From the NCBI RefSeq assembly GCF_000955955.1, contig NZ_JYJG01000122.1, positions 1 to 55,351 on the forward strand: DNA of 55,351 nucleotides, in the 5' to 3' direction. Source of the DNA: Lentzea aerocolonigenes. GTDB lineage: Bacteria; Actinomycetota; Actinomycetes; Mycobacteriales; Pseudonocardiaceae. Below are positions 15,781-24,808 of this stretch, one piece after another. The translations under genes were made by a program, and so were the position numbers. Each line of letters begins with the position of its first letter. The stretch's first letter is position 1. The notes beneath the pieces are model-generated. The model saw only the letters and a list, made by a program, of their open reading frames with translations. It was not told where the DNA came from and did no database searches.

Positions 15781-18033
15781 TCAGTCCTCGTCCACCAATG
15801 CGGCGGACGTGACGCGATGAAGAGGGAACCTGAGCACCTCTCCGTAGCTGTGGTCGTAGCCCTCGAGGACGCCCCCTCCGACCACGTGCGGCTCGATCAC
15901 GCGCTGCGCGGCCGTGCCGTGGGAGTCGACGAACCCGACGAGCACTCTGCGTCGCGCCCTCGCGGCCTGCTGGAGCAACGACAGGGTGGCGGACGGCCCG
16001 GCGCCGAGGTGTCCGGGGACGGCCACGCGTTCACCCCGTGGTGTCGCGGCGGCACGATCTCCGGCCCGGACCAGCCGGACGAGTTCACCCAACCGCTCGT
16101 CGGCGGGCACGGGGGGTGACGCGACTTTCCGGGCCGTTCGCTGCCTCGGCGTGGTCCGGCGTCCACCGGGACGCAGGTCGAGCACCTGGCCGTCGGGGCC
16201 TTCCGCCGCCGGGGCGAACCCGGCCGAGCGCAGCCCGTCCAGCACGTCTGCCAGCGGCAACGGGCTGACCAGCACGGTCGGTGCGATTCTGCGCAGCTCC
16301 AGCCGGGTGGCCTCCGGGTGCGCGAGGACCTCGCTGATCAGCACCGGGTCGTCGCACCGCAGGAACGAGCCCGCAGCGCCGCCGCGCAGCCTTCCGTGCC
16401 TGCGCGCGGCGTCGTCGATCAGGTAGCTCAGCGACTGCGGCACGGGCGTGCGCGAGCGGAGCTTGAAGAGTTCCTGCAGCTCATCGGCGGTGCGCCCGGA
16501 GTCGAGCGCGCGGCGGACCGTGGCCTCGCTGATCCGGTAGACGGTCGCGCTGCCCGCCGACTCGACGTCCGCGACGAGCGCCATCTCGTCCGCGAGCTCG
16601 GGTTCGAGCCGGCCGGGCGCGATGACGGTCAGGTCGGCCTGCACCAGCACGTGGTCGAGTGGAGCGGGCAGCGCGTCGCCGAGCGTCTTGGCGGCGTGAC
16701 CGGGGCCCTCGTCGAGCAGCACGCGGCCCGCGCTGGTGATCGCACCGAGGGCGAGCACGCCGACCGCGGTGCCCTCCTCGACCGTCCAGCGCACGAGCTC
16801 GTCGCGCTGCCGTCCGCCCTTCCGCGGCGCGCGCCAGCCGAGCAGTGCGGCCAGGTCCGACGGGTTCGCGATCGCCGTGCCCTTGGGGAACGCGGCCAGC
16901 GCCTCCAGGACCCAGCGGCGGTCACGGGGTGCCTGGGCACGGCGGATCTCGTCCGCGAGGGGGGTGAAGAGCTTGTCCTTCTCGTCGCGGCGGCCGACCA
17001 GCGCGGGCAGCCTCGGCAGCTCCAGCCAGGCGTGCGCGATCGTGGCCCAGCGGACCTCGGTGGTCGCGGCGAGCCACACGTCGGCCTTGGTCGTCGGCAC
17101 CCACTCGGGTTCGGCGGCCTCGGTGTTGGCGGCCAGGTCGGCGCCGGCCACGAGTTCGATCAACAGCGCGGCGCGGCGTTCGTCGACGTCGAGGTCCTTG
17201 GCGACCTTGCGCAGCTCGCGGACGCCCAGTCCGCCGGTCCGCAGCACCGCGGGGGGTTCGGCCGACCAGCTCGTGATCAGTTTCTCGACGTGCCGGACGA
17301 GTTCCAGCGCCTCACCGCCGCCGGTGGCGTCGATGCTGACCGGCTGGAGGCTGGTGGTCTTGGGCTTCGGCTCGGTGACCTGGATCGGGCCGAGCGGGCG
17401 TTCACCGCGGAACTGGAGTGCGATCTCTCGTGGCAGCTCAACTGTGCCGGGGTCGCGTCGCAGCAGCAGACCACGCGCGAGGAGCCGTTGCACCGGGGTC
17501 TCGGCCTTCTCCAGCGGCACGACCCGGGAGGCGTCCTTGGTGTCGCCGATCGGAGGCCCGGCGGCGAGCTTCTGCAGAACGCGCTGCTCGCCCTCGGTGA
17601 TCCCGGCGAGGTCGTACGTCTGCCCGGTCGCCCGGCCCAGCCCGCCGGGATACGTGCCGAACGCCTCCCGTGTGACCGGAGGGACCGACATCGCGTCGTC
17701 GTCACCCCACACGACCGCGAGAGAGCGCAGTTTCGCGACGGCCAGCTTGAGCGGCCTGGGCTTCACGTCCGGCCCGAGCACCTGCGCGAGTGTGGCCAAC
17801 GCCACGGGCTCGGCGTCCGCGCCCTGCACGACCAGGCCTTCGAGCACCGCCAGCGTGAACGTGTCGAGGTCCTCGCAGGCGCGCGCGATCGACGCCCTGG
17901 TGCCGACCCGTGTCGCGAGCACGGACATATCGGCAGGTGGGGGCGTTGCCAGGTCAGGACGCGCGCGCAGCAGAGCCACGAGTGCGGCGTCGTCCTGGGC
18001 GCGCAGCCAGTCGGCGAGAGTGATGCCGGACAT
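15781..18033 (-). CDS. Helicase-associated (helicase_C_3) protein, Rv0862c type
   Basis: 750 residues, cytoplasmic. The N-terminus ITLADWLRAQDDAALVALLRARPDLATPPPADMSVL, internal winged-helix-like repeats (RVLLDEGPGHAAKTLGDALP) and the C-terminal XPB/Ssl2-like domain (LPAPLDHVLVQADLTVIAPG) match the large actinobacterial helicase-associated protein. No Walker motifs are visible, so it is not an ATPase by itself. It normally neighbours xpb and probably assists it in repair; here the two are 10 kb apart. The start MSGITL at 18033 matches the usual beginning; in-frame codons up to 18105 look non-coding. Confidence 0.85.
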   Translation of the reverse strand: MSGITLADWLRAQDDAALVALLRARPDLATPPPADMSVLATRVGTRASIARACEDLDTFTLAVLEGLVVQGADAEPVALATLAQVLGPDVKPRPLKLAVAKLRSLAVVWGDDDAMSVPPVTREAFGTYPGGLGRATGQTYDLAGITEGEQRVLQKLAAGPPIGDTKDASRVVPLEKAETPVQRLLARGLLLRRDPGTVELPREIALQFRGERPLGPIQVTEPKPKTTSLQPVSIDATGGGEALELVRHVEKLITSWSAEPPAVLRTGGLGVRELRKVAKDLDVDERRAALLIELVAGADLAANTEAAEPEWVPTTKADVWLAATTEVRWATIAHAWLELPRLPALVGRRDEKDKLFTPLADEIRRAQAPRDRRWVLEALAAFPKGTAIANPSDLAALLGWRAPRKGGRQRDELVRWTVEEGTAVGVLALGAITSAGRVLLDEGPGHAAKTLGDALPAPLDHVLVQADLTVIAPGRLEPELADEMALVADVESAGSATVYRISEATVRRALDSGRTADELQELFKLRSRTPVPQSLSYLIDDAARRHGRLRGGAAGSFLRCDDPVLISEVLAHPEATRLELRRIAPTVLVSPLPLADVLDGLRSAGFAPAAEGPDGQVLDLRPGGRRTTPRQRTARKVASPPVPADERLGELVRLVRAGDRAAATPRGERVAVPGHLGAGPSATLSLLQQAARARRRVLVGFVDSHGTAAQRVIEPHVVGGGVLEGYDHSYGEVLRFPLHRVTSAALVDED

Positions 18034-18118
18034 TCTCACCACGGTATATGGGCCGGTTGAGAACGTGTCGTGCTCTGTCACACTTGTCGCGTCATTGGGC
18101 ATCACCGAGGAGGAGAAC

Positions 18119-18304
18119 GTGGCGAAAGGACGCCCTGGACGGGTCGACCCGCACTGGCCGGAGGGCCCGGACGGCGGTCACCCCGTCACCGAGCTCACGA
18201 GCGACTCGCAGGGTGCGCTCTCCCCGTTCGGCTCGGTGACGTTCCCGCTGTCGGCTGAGGACCTCGGCTACACGCACCCGGTCACCGAGATCAACAAGTC
18301 CTGA
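18119..18304 (+). CDS. Small conserved protein (Rv0863-position)
   Basis: 61 residues, starting GTG with an excellent GAGGAGGAG site: VAKGRPGRVDPHWPEGPDGG, then HPVTELTSDSQG, SPFGSVTFPLSAEDLGY and THPVTEINKS. It is soluble, rich in Pro, Gly and Asp, with two HPVTE motifs. No domain is recognised. The same place between the helicase-associated protein and moaC holds a small conserved gene in mycobacteria. It was recovered inside a longer, mostly antisense reading frame, so automated calls may miss or overextend it. Confidence 0.75.
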   Translation: MAKGRPGRVDPHWPEGPDGGHPVTELTSDSQGALSPFGSVTFPLSAEDLGYTHPVTEINKS

Positions 18305-18315
18305 GGGATTTGTCA

Positions 18316-18335
18316 GACCGGTCTTAAGACTGGTC
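18316..18335. promoter_or_regulatory. 20-bp near-perfect palindrome before malic enzyme gene
   Basis: GACCGGTCTTAAGACTGGTC pairs at 9 of 10 positions around a central TTAA. It lies 76 bp upstream of the malic enzyme start and 11 bp after the previous stop. With no loop it is better read as an operator than a terminator. Confidence 0.5.
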
Positions 18336-18411
18336 GAGTCGCGTGAGTACCGCAAAGGGCCCGGGGATAGGCTCACTTCCCGCTTGAGCAGCACTTCGTG
18401 GGAGGAAGACG

Positions 18412-19794
18412 ATGCCGGTCCCCGGCCCTGGTTACTCGATCACAGTTCGCCTGGAGGCGCCGCCGTCAGCGAGCGCCGCGGGTGACCTCACGACGGCTGT
18501 CGGCCGCGCGGGCGGGGTGATCACGGCGTTCGACGTCGTGGAGTCGCACAACGACCGCGTCGTCATCGACCTCACGTGCAACGCGCTTTCCGCGAACCAC
18601 GCGAAGGACATCACCGACACGCTGGAGACGTTGCCCGGCATCGTCGTCCGCAAGGTGTCGGACCGCACGTTCCTCGTGCACCTCGGTGGCAAGATCGAGA
18701 TCGCGTCGAAGGTTCCGCTCCGAAACCGTGACGACCTCTCCCGCGCGTACACGCCGGGTGTCGCTCGTGTGTGTGAAGCGATCGCCAAGAACCCGGACGA
18801 CGCGCGCCGCCTGACCATCAAGCGCAACACCGTCGCCGTCGTCACCGACGGTTCGGCCGTGCTGGGCCTCGGCAACCTCGGCCCCGCCGCCGCGCTGCCG
18901 GTGATGGAGGGCAAGGCGGCCCTGTTCAAGAAGTTCGCGGGCGTCGACGCCTGGCCGGTCTGCCTGGACACCCAGGACACCGAGGAGATCATCCGCGCGG
19001 TCGAGCTCATCGCTCCCGTGTACGGCGGCATCAACCTCGAGGACATCTCCGCGCCGCGCTGCTTCGAGATCGAGGCCCGCCTGCGCGAGAAGCTCGACAT
19101 CCCGGTCTTCCACGACGACCAGCACGGCACCGCCATCGTCGTCGTGGCCGCGCTGCGCAACGCCCTGCGCGTCGTCGGCAAGGACATCAAGGACTGCCGC
19201 ATCACGGTCTGCGGCGTCGGCGCGGCCGGTTCCGCGATCATCCGCCTGCTGCAGGCCCAGACGCCGGGCGACATCATCGCCGTGGACGTCGACGGCATCG
19301 TGCACCGCGACCGCCCAGGCCTGGACTCGAACCTGAAGTCCATCGCGGCCTCCACGAACAAGGACAACCAGGCCGGCCGCCTGCACGACGCCCTGGTCGG
19401 CTCGGACGTCTTCATCGGCGTCTCCGCTCCCAACCTCTTCGGTGCGGAGCAGGTCGCGACCATGGCCAAGGACGCCATCGTGTTCGCCCTGGCCAACCCG
19501 GACCCGGAGATCGACCCGATGGAGGCCCAGCAGCACGCCGCCGTCGTCGCGACCGGCCGCTCGGACTTCCCGAACCAGATCAACAACGTGCTGGCGTTCC
19601 CCGGCGTGTTCCGGGGACTCCTGGACGCCCACGCCCGCACCATCACCGACGCGATGCTGCTGGCCGCCGCGCAGGCCATCGCGGACGTGGTGGACGGCAG
19701 CCGCCTCAACGCGTCGTTCATCGTTCCGTCGGTCTTCGACAACACCGTTGCTCCGGCCGTGGCCGACGCAGTCCGCAAGGCAGCCACTTCGTAG
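18412..19794 (+). CDS. NAD(P)-dependent malic enzyme with N-terminal ACT domain
   Basis: 460 residues. An N-terminal ACT-like regulatory domain (about 6-85; [31 protein letters not shown]) precedes the short-form malic enzyme. Catalytic tyrosine in SRAYTPGVA, catalytic lysine region [19 protein letters not shown], metal ligands in [10 protein letters not shown] and FHDDQHGTA, and NAD(P)-binding GVGAAGSAI. It converts malate to pyruvate and CO2. The ACT domain suggests allosteric control, possibly by an amino acid. The start follows GGGAGGAAG with good spacing. A palindrome at 18316 may regulate it. Confidence 0.93.
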   Translation: MPVPGPGYSITVRLEAPPSASAAGDLTTAVGRAGGVITAFDVVESHNDRVVIDLTCNALSANHAKDITDTLETLPGIVVRKVSDRTFLVHLGGKIEIASKVPLRNRDDLSRAYTPGVARVCEAIAKNPDDARRLTIKRNTVAVVTDGSAVLGLGNLGPAAALPVMEGKAALFKKFAGVDAWPVCLDTQDTEEIIRAVELIAPVYGGINLEDISAPRCFEIEARLREKLDIPVFHDDQHGTAIVVVAALRNALRVVGKDIKDCRITVCGVGAAGSAIIRLLQAQTPGDIIAVDVDGIVHRDRPGLDSNLKSIAASTNKDNQAGRLHDALVGSDVFIGVSAPNLFGAEQVATMAKDAIVFALANPDPEIDPMEAQQHAAVVATGRSDFPNQINNVLAFPGVFRGLLDAHARTITDAMLLAAAQAIADVVDGSRLNASFIVPSVFDNTVAPAVADAVRKAATS

Positions 19795-19829
19795 GGACTT
19801 CGGCCCGGGCCGCGCACTGTGAGCAGGCA

Positions 19830-19835
19830 TACGAT
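19830..19835 (+). promoter_or_regulatory. -10 element of moaC, leaderless type
   Basis: TACGAT is followed by exactly 6 bases and the ATG of moaC; there is no ribosome binding site. Confidence 0.55.
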
Positions 19836-19841
19836 CGCGGT

Positions 19842-20315
19842 ATGACCAAGCAGTTCACCCACCTGGACTCACAAGGCGCGGCCCGCATGGTCGACGTCTC
19901 CGGCAAGGAGCAGACCACCCGGACGGCCGTCGCCACCGGCGTCCTGCACACGACGGCCGAAGTGGTCGAACTGCTCGGCGCCGACGGCCTGCCCAAGGGC
20001 GACGCCATGGCCACCGCCCGGATCGCGGGCATCATGGCCGCCAAGCGCACCTGGGAGCTCGTCCCCCTCTGCCACCCGATCTCGTTGTCGTCGGTGGTCG
20101 TGGACCTGGCACTGGCCGACTCGGCGGTGCTGATCACCGCCACGGTCCGCACCACCGACCGCACGGGCGTCGAGATGGAAGCCCTCACCGCCGTCTCGGT
20201 GGCGGGCCTGACCCTGCACGACATGGTCAAGTCCGTGGACCCGGCCGCCACCCTGGACGCCGTGCGCGTCGAACGCAAGGAAGGCGGCAAGTCGGGCCTG
20301 TGGGAGCGTCCGTGA
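19842..20315 (+). CDS. moaC: Cyclic pyranopterin monophosphate synthase MoaC
   Basis: 157 residues, the normal length. Signature KRTWELVPLCHPISLS (about 68-83), EMEALTAVSVAGLTLHDMVKSVDP with the catalytic lysine, and the conserved end KSGLW. It acts with MoaA to form cyclic pyranopterin monophosphate from GTP. The stop overlaps the next start as GTGA. First gene of a moaC-mog-moaE operon, likely read from the leaderless promoter at 19830. Confidence 0.96.
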   Translation: MTKQFTHLDSQGAARMVDVSGKEQTTRTAVATGVLHTTAEVVELLGADGLPKGDAMATARIAGIMAAKRTWELVPLCHPISLSSVVVDLALADSAVLITATVRTTDRTGVEMEALTAVSVAGLTLHDMVKSVDPAATLDAVRVERKEGGKSGLWERP

Positions 20316-20782
20316 AGGCTGTGGTCATCACCGCCTCCAACCGAGCAGCCGCCGGTGTCTACGAAGACCGCAGCGGCCCCATCATCACCACCTGGCTGAC
20401 CGAACGCGGCTTCTCGGTCTCGGATCCGGTCGTCGTGCCGGACGGCGAGCCCGTTCGCGAGGCTTTGAGCACGGCGGTCTCCTGGGGCGCGGATCTCGTC
20501 CTGACCACCGGCGGCACCGGCATCAACCCGACCGACCGCACCCCGGAGGCGACGCGCGCGGTCCTGGACTACGAGGTCCCGGGGCTGGCCGACGCCATCC
20601 GCATGTCCGGCTGGCCCCGCGTACCGGGTTCGGTGCTGTCGCGCGGTGTGGCCGGTGTCGCGGGCCGGACCCTGATCGTCAACCTGCCGGGCTCGACCGG
20701 CGGAGTCCGGGACGGCCTGGACGTCCTGGCCACCGTCGTAGAGCATGCGTTGGACCAGTTGCGCGGAGGTGACCACAAATGA
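20312..20782 (+). CDS. mog: Molybdopterin adenylyltransferase MogA/MoaB type
   Basis: 156 residues. Contains TTGGTGINPTDRTPEAT and NLPGSTGGVRDGLD, the molybdopterin-binding and nucleotide loops of the MogA/MoaB fold. It adenylates molybdopterin before metal insertion. GTG at 20312 (VKAVVITASNRA) overlaps the moaC stop, so I preferred it to the in-frame GTG at 20300. The 3' end overlaps moaE by 4 bp. Confidence 0.94.
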   Translation: MKAVVITASNRAAAGVYEDRSGPIITTWLTERGFSVSDPVVVPDGEPVREALSTAVSWGADLVLTTGGTGINPTDRTPEATRAVLDYEVPGLADAIRMSGWPRVPGSVLSRGVAGVAGRTLIVNLPGSTGGVRDGLDVLATVVEHALDQLRGGDHK

Positions 20783-21204
20783 GCGTCGTGCTGAGAGCAG
20801 CAGTGACCGAAGAGCCCCTCTCGGTGGCAGAACACGAGGCCCTGGTCACCTCGGACCGGGCAGGCGCGATCGTCACGTTCTCCGGCGTGGTCCGAGACCA
20901 CGACGGTGGCCGGTCCGTCCTCGAGCTCGAGTACCACTCCCACCCGTCCGCGGGCGACGTCGTGGCCGAGGTGGTCGAGTCGCTCGCCGAGAAGTACTCG
21001 GGTGTGCACGGCATCGCCGTCTCGCACCGCGTGGGCCCGCTGAAGATCGGCGACGTGGCACTGGCGTGCGCGGTGGCGGCAGAGCACCGCAAGGAAGCGT
21101 TCTCGCTGTGCGCGGACCTGGTCGACGAGGTGAAGGCCCGGCTGCCGGTCTGGAAGCGTCAGGTGTTCTCCGACGGCAAGGACGAGTGGGTCAACTGCCC
21201 TTAG
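20779..21204 (+). CDS. moaE: Molybdopterin synthase catalytic subunit MoaE
   Basis: 141 residues. Conserved GAIVTFSGVVRDHDGG, LEYHSHPSA, HRVGPLKIGD and the active-site lysine segment RLPVWKRQVFSDG. Together with MoaD it inserts two sulfurs into the precursor. Last gene of the plus-strand molybdopterin operon. Its partner moaD lies 8.4 kb downstream on the other strand. Confidence 0.95.
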   Translation: MSVVLRAAVTEEPLSVAEHEALVTSDRAGAIVTFSGVVRDHDGGRSVLELEYHSHPSAGDVVAEVVESLAEKYSGVHGIAVSHRVGPLKIGDVALACAVAAEHRKEAFSLCADLVDEVKARLPVWKRQVFSDGKDEWVNCP

Positions 21205-21218
21205 CCGTGAACGCAGGC

Positions 21219-21256
21219 AGGGACCTCACCGTCGGGGGGGTAACGGTGAGATCCCT
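21219..21256. terminator. Hairpin between convergent moaE and rpf genes
   Basis: Arms AGGGA...CTCACCGT and ACGGTGAG...TCCCT pair with a single mismatch around a G-rich loop (run of seven G at 21234-21240). It lies between the tail-to-tail genes and can stop both transcripts. Confidence 0.65.
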
Positions 21257-21312
21257 GGTCCTACGTCGGCCCGCACACACAGGGCCGACCGAAATTCAGC
21301 GAGAAACCCAGA

Positions 21313-22182
<870 letters not shown>

Positions 22183-22374
22183 TAACGTTTTGGAACGTTG
22201 TGCAGACCCTACAAAACGGCAGCTCAGGACCGTCGTTATCGGTCCGTATCCGTTCTGAGATCGGCCGAGATCTATTACGGAAAGTGAGGCGTGGCTCACG
22301 GCTTTTGGGCCATCGGAGACGCTCTCCTCACGGTCGGAGGACGGTCTTCCGGCGTTCGGATCATGATGTCCCGC

Positions 22375-24804
22375 ATGAGCAAGGAATCCCGGCTGGCCGC
22401 GTTGCACCGGGCCCTCGCCGCCCAGGCGGGGCAACCGGTGTTGTTCGCCGATCTCATCCGCGCGGTGTGGGGCGACGATCCGCCGTCAGGGCCGTTGCCC
22501 GCGCTGCGCAGCCTGGTCAAGCGGCTGCGGCAGTCCATCGACGACGAGATCGTCACCGACGCGTCCGGCTACCGGCTCGTCGTGCGCCCGCCGGGACCGC
22601 GGCAGCTCCCGGCAGACCTGCCGGACTTCGTCGGGCGTGACGAGGAGCTGGCCGCGCTCTCGGCCTCGAACACTCCGGTACTGGCGATCACCGGCCCGCC
22701 CGGTATCGGCAAGACCGCGCTCGCGGTCAGGCTCGCGCACCGGATCCGCGACCGGTTCCCAGGCGGTCAGCTGCACGTCAACCTGCGCGGGTTCGCGGCG
22801 GGACCCGCGGTGACCGTCGAGCAGGCGCTCGGCCGGTTCCTGCGCTCACTCGGCGTGTCGCCCGCGAACATCCCGCTCGACGTCGGTGAGCAGATCGAGC
22901 TGTACCGGTCGAAGCTGCGTGGCCGCCGCGTCCTCGTCCTGCTCGACAACGCCACCGAACTCAGCCCGCTCGTCCCGGACGTCGACGGCTGCACGGCCAT
23001 CGTGACCAGCCGCAACGAGCTCGCCGGACAGGTCAGGCTGGACGTGTTGACCGACGACGAGGCCAGCACGCTGCTCGACCGGTGGCAGATCGACGGTTCA
23101 CCGCAGGACCGGGTCGAGCTGATCAAGCTGTGCGCGCACCTGCCGCTCGCGTTGCGGATCGCGGGTGCCCACCTCGCGGACCGGCACCTGTCCGACTACC
23201 TGGCCGACCTGCGCGGCGACGGCAGGCTCGACGCGCTGGAGATCGAGGGCGACGCGGCGGTGCAGGCGACCTTCGACCTGTCCTACCGGGCTCTGCCTGA
23301 GCGCGCTCAGCACCTGTTCCGACTGCTCGGCCAGATCCCCGGCGCGGACTTCGGAGTCGAGGCCGCCACGGCATTGCTCGGCGAGGACGCCACCGAGCCG
23401 CTCGGGCACCTCGTCCACGCGAACCTCGTGCAACGCGCACAAGACCGCCACAGCCTGCACGACCTGCTGCGCGCCTACGCGCTCCGCCTCGGCGCACCCG
23501 AGCCGACCCGGCTGTACGAGTACTACCTGGTCAACGCGGACGCGGCAGGCAGGCGGCTCAATCCGGAGGTGCACCGGATGGAGCTGCCGAGGTTGCCGGA
23601 CGACCTTCCCCGGCACGACATGCCCGACGAGCCGGGTGCACTGGCCTGGCTCGACACCGAGCGGGCCAACGTCGTCGCGGCGGTGCTCGCGGCAGGCGAC
23701 CAACCGATCACCTGGCAGCTGGCCGACGCGATGCGCGCCTACTTCATGCACCACGCCGCGAACGCGATCGAGTGGCGCACCGCCGCGCAGGCGGGGCTGC
23801 AGGCAGCGCAGCACCTCGGCGAGGTCGGCGCGGAGGCGAACATGCTCGGCTCGCTCGGCCTCGCGCATTGGCGGTCGAGCCAGTTCACCGAAGCACTGCC
23901 CAAATACGCGCGAGCGGTCTCGCTCGCCCGGCAGGAGAACGATCTCGACTCGTTGCAGCCTTACCTCGGCAACTTCGGCATCATCCACTGGGAGCTGGGC
24001 AACCTCGCCGAGGCGGCAGAGGCGATGCGAGAGTCGCTCTCCATCGTTCGGAAGCCGAACACGCTGTTCAACCTGAGCTGCGTCCTCGAGGACCTCGGTC
24101 CGCTGGATCTCGCCGTGTCCTGTGGCGAGGACGCGTTGCGCATGTCGGTCGAGCAGAACCTGACGGCCGGAGTGGCGATCTGCCTTCACGGTCTCGCTGT
24201 CTCCCACCAGTTCATCGGGGAGTTCGACGAGGTGGAGAGATACCTGGCCGAGGTGGAACCCCTGGTGACGCCCGAGCTAGGTCCTTCCTTCGCCGCCAGC
24301 GTTCTCGAGAGCCGCGCGCTTCTCCTGTTCGAGCAGGGCCGACTCGCCGAAGCGGAGAGCGTCTGCCGTCAGGCGCTCGAAGTCGCGGCAAGCCACGAGG
24401 ACGAGCTGAACCAGGCGGACGCCCACAGCACGCTCGGCAGCGTCCTCCGACAGCTCTCGCGATTGGACGAGGCGGTTCAGCAGCACCACCAGGCGCTGGC
24501 GCTCTCTCGAAAAGCGGGGTTGGCACGCTGCGAGGTCCAGTCGCTGACCGCACTGGCCGCCGATCACCGCGTGCTGGGAAACCTGGCGGCGGCGCTCGGC
24601 TTCGCCACCGAGGCGGACAAGATCGCGGAGCGCGGCCAGTTGCGGGTTCGTCAGGTGCCGGTCGTGGCGGAACTCGCGGAGATCCACCGGGCGAACGGGG
24701 ACGAGGCGGAGGCCGAGAGGTGTCGCCGGCGAGCGCTGGACCTGGCGCGCGTGACCGGCCGGAAGGAATGGGCGCGGCGGTTGATCGAAGTTTCGGCACG
24801 ATGA
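22375..24804 (+). CDS. wHTH-NB-ARC-TPR STAND regulator 1 (AfsR-like without BTAD)
   Basis: 809 residues. A compact SARP-type winged helix (about 4-70; RLAALHRALAAQAGQPVLF, AVWGDDPP, VKRLRQSI, ASGYRLVV) lacking the usual N-terminal beta sheet. NB-ARC ATPase (about 90-400) with Walker A GPPGIGKTALA (about 107-117), Walker B RVLVLLDNA and sensor VTSRNEL; TPR-like helical repeats (about 450-800). The BTAD domain of AfsR is absent. It is expected to oligomerise on a signal and bind DNA. ATG 22375 matches the start of the third paralogue; ATG 22363 or 22366 are possible. First of three genes that touch end to end. Residues to about 300 match regulator 3; later parts match regulator 2. Confidence 0.85.
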   Translation: MSKESRLAALHRALAAQAGQPVLFADLIRAVWGDDPPSGPLPALRSLVKRLRQSIDDEIVTDASGYRLVVRPPGPRQLPADLPDFVGRDEELAALSASNTPVLAITGPPGIGKTALAVRLAHRIRDRFPGGQLHVNLRGFAAGPAVTVEQALGRFLRSLGVSPANIPLDVGEQIELYRSKLRGRRVLVLLDNATELSPLVPDVDGCTAIVTSRNELAGQVRLDVLTDDEASTLLDRWQIDGSPQDRVELIKLCAHLPLALRIAGAHLADRHLSDYLADLRGDGRLDALEIEGDAAVQATFDLSYRALPERAQHLFRLLGQIPGADFGVEAATALLGEDATEPLGHLVHANLVQRAQDRHSLHDLLRAYALRLGAPEPTRLYEYYLVNADAAGRRLNPEVHRMELPRLPDDLPRHDMPDEPGALAWLDTERANVVAAVLAAGDQPITWQLADAMRAYFMHHAANAIEWRTAAQAGLQAAQHLGEVGAEANMLGSLGLAHWRSSQFTEALPKYARAVSLARQENDLDSLQPYLGNFGIIHWELGNLAEAAEAMRESLSIVRKPNTLFNLSCVLEDLGPLDLAVSCGEDALRMSVEQNLTAGVAICLHGLAVSHQFIGEFDEVERYLAEVEPLVTPELGPSFAASVLESRALLLFEQGRLAEAESVCRQALEVAASHEDELNQADAHSTLGSVLRQLSRLDEAVQQHHQALALSRKAGLARCEVQSLTALAADHRVLGNLAAALGFATEADKIAERGQLRVRQVPVVAELAEIHRANGDEAEAERCRRRALDLARVTGRKEWARRLIEVSAR

Positions 24805-24808
24805 ACAC

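Noticed and set aside
16318..18060. Long plus-strand frames opposite the helicase-associated gene
   Set aside because: Antisense shadows of a real gene; only the last 61 codons (18119-18304) have a ribosome binding site and coding character.
18316..18335. Terminator of the small gene at 18119
   Set aside because: The palindrome has no loop and no T run, so an operator is more likely.
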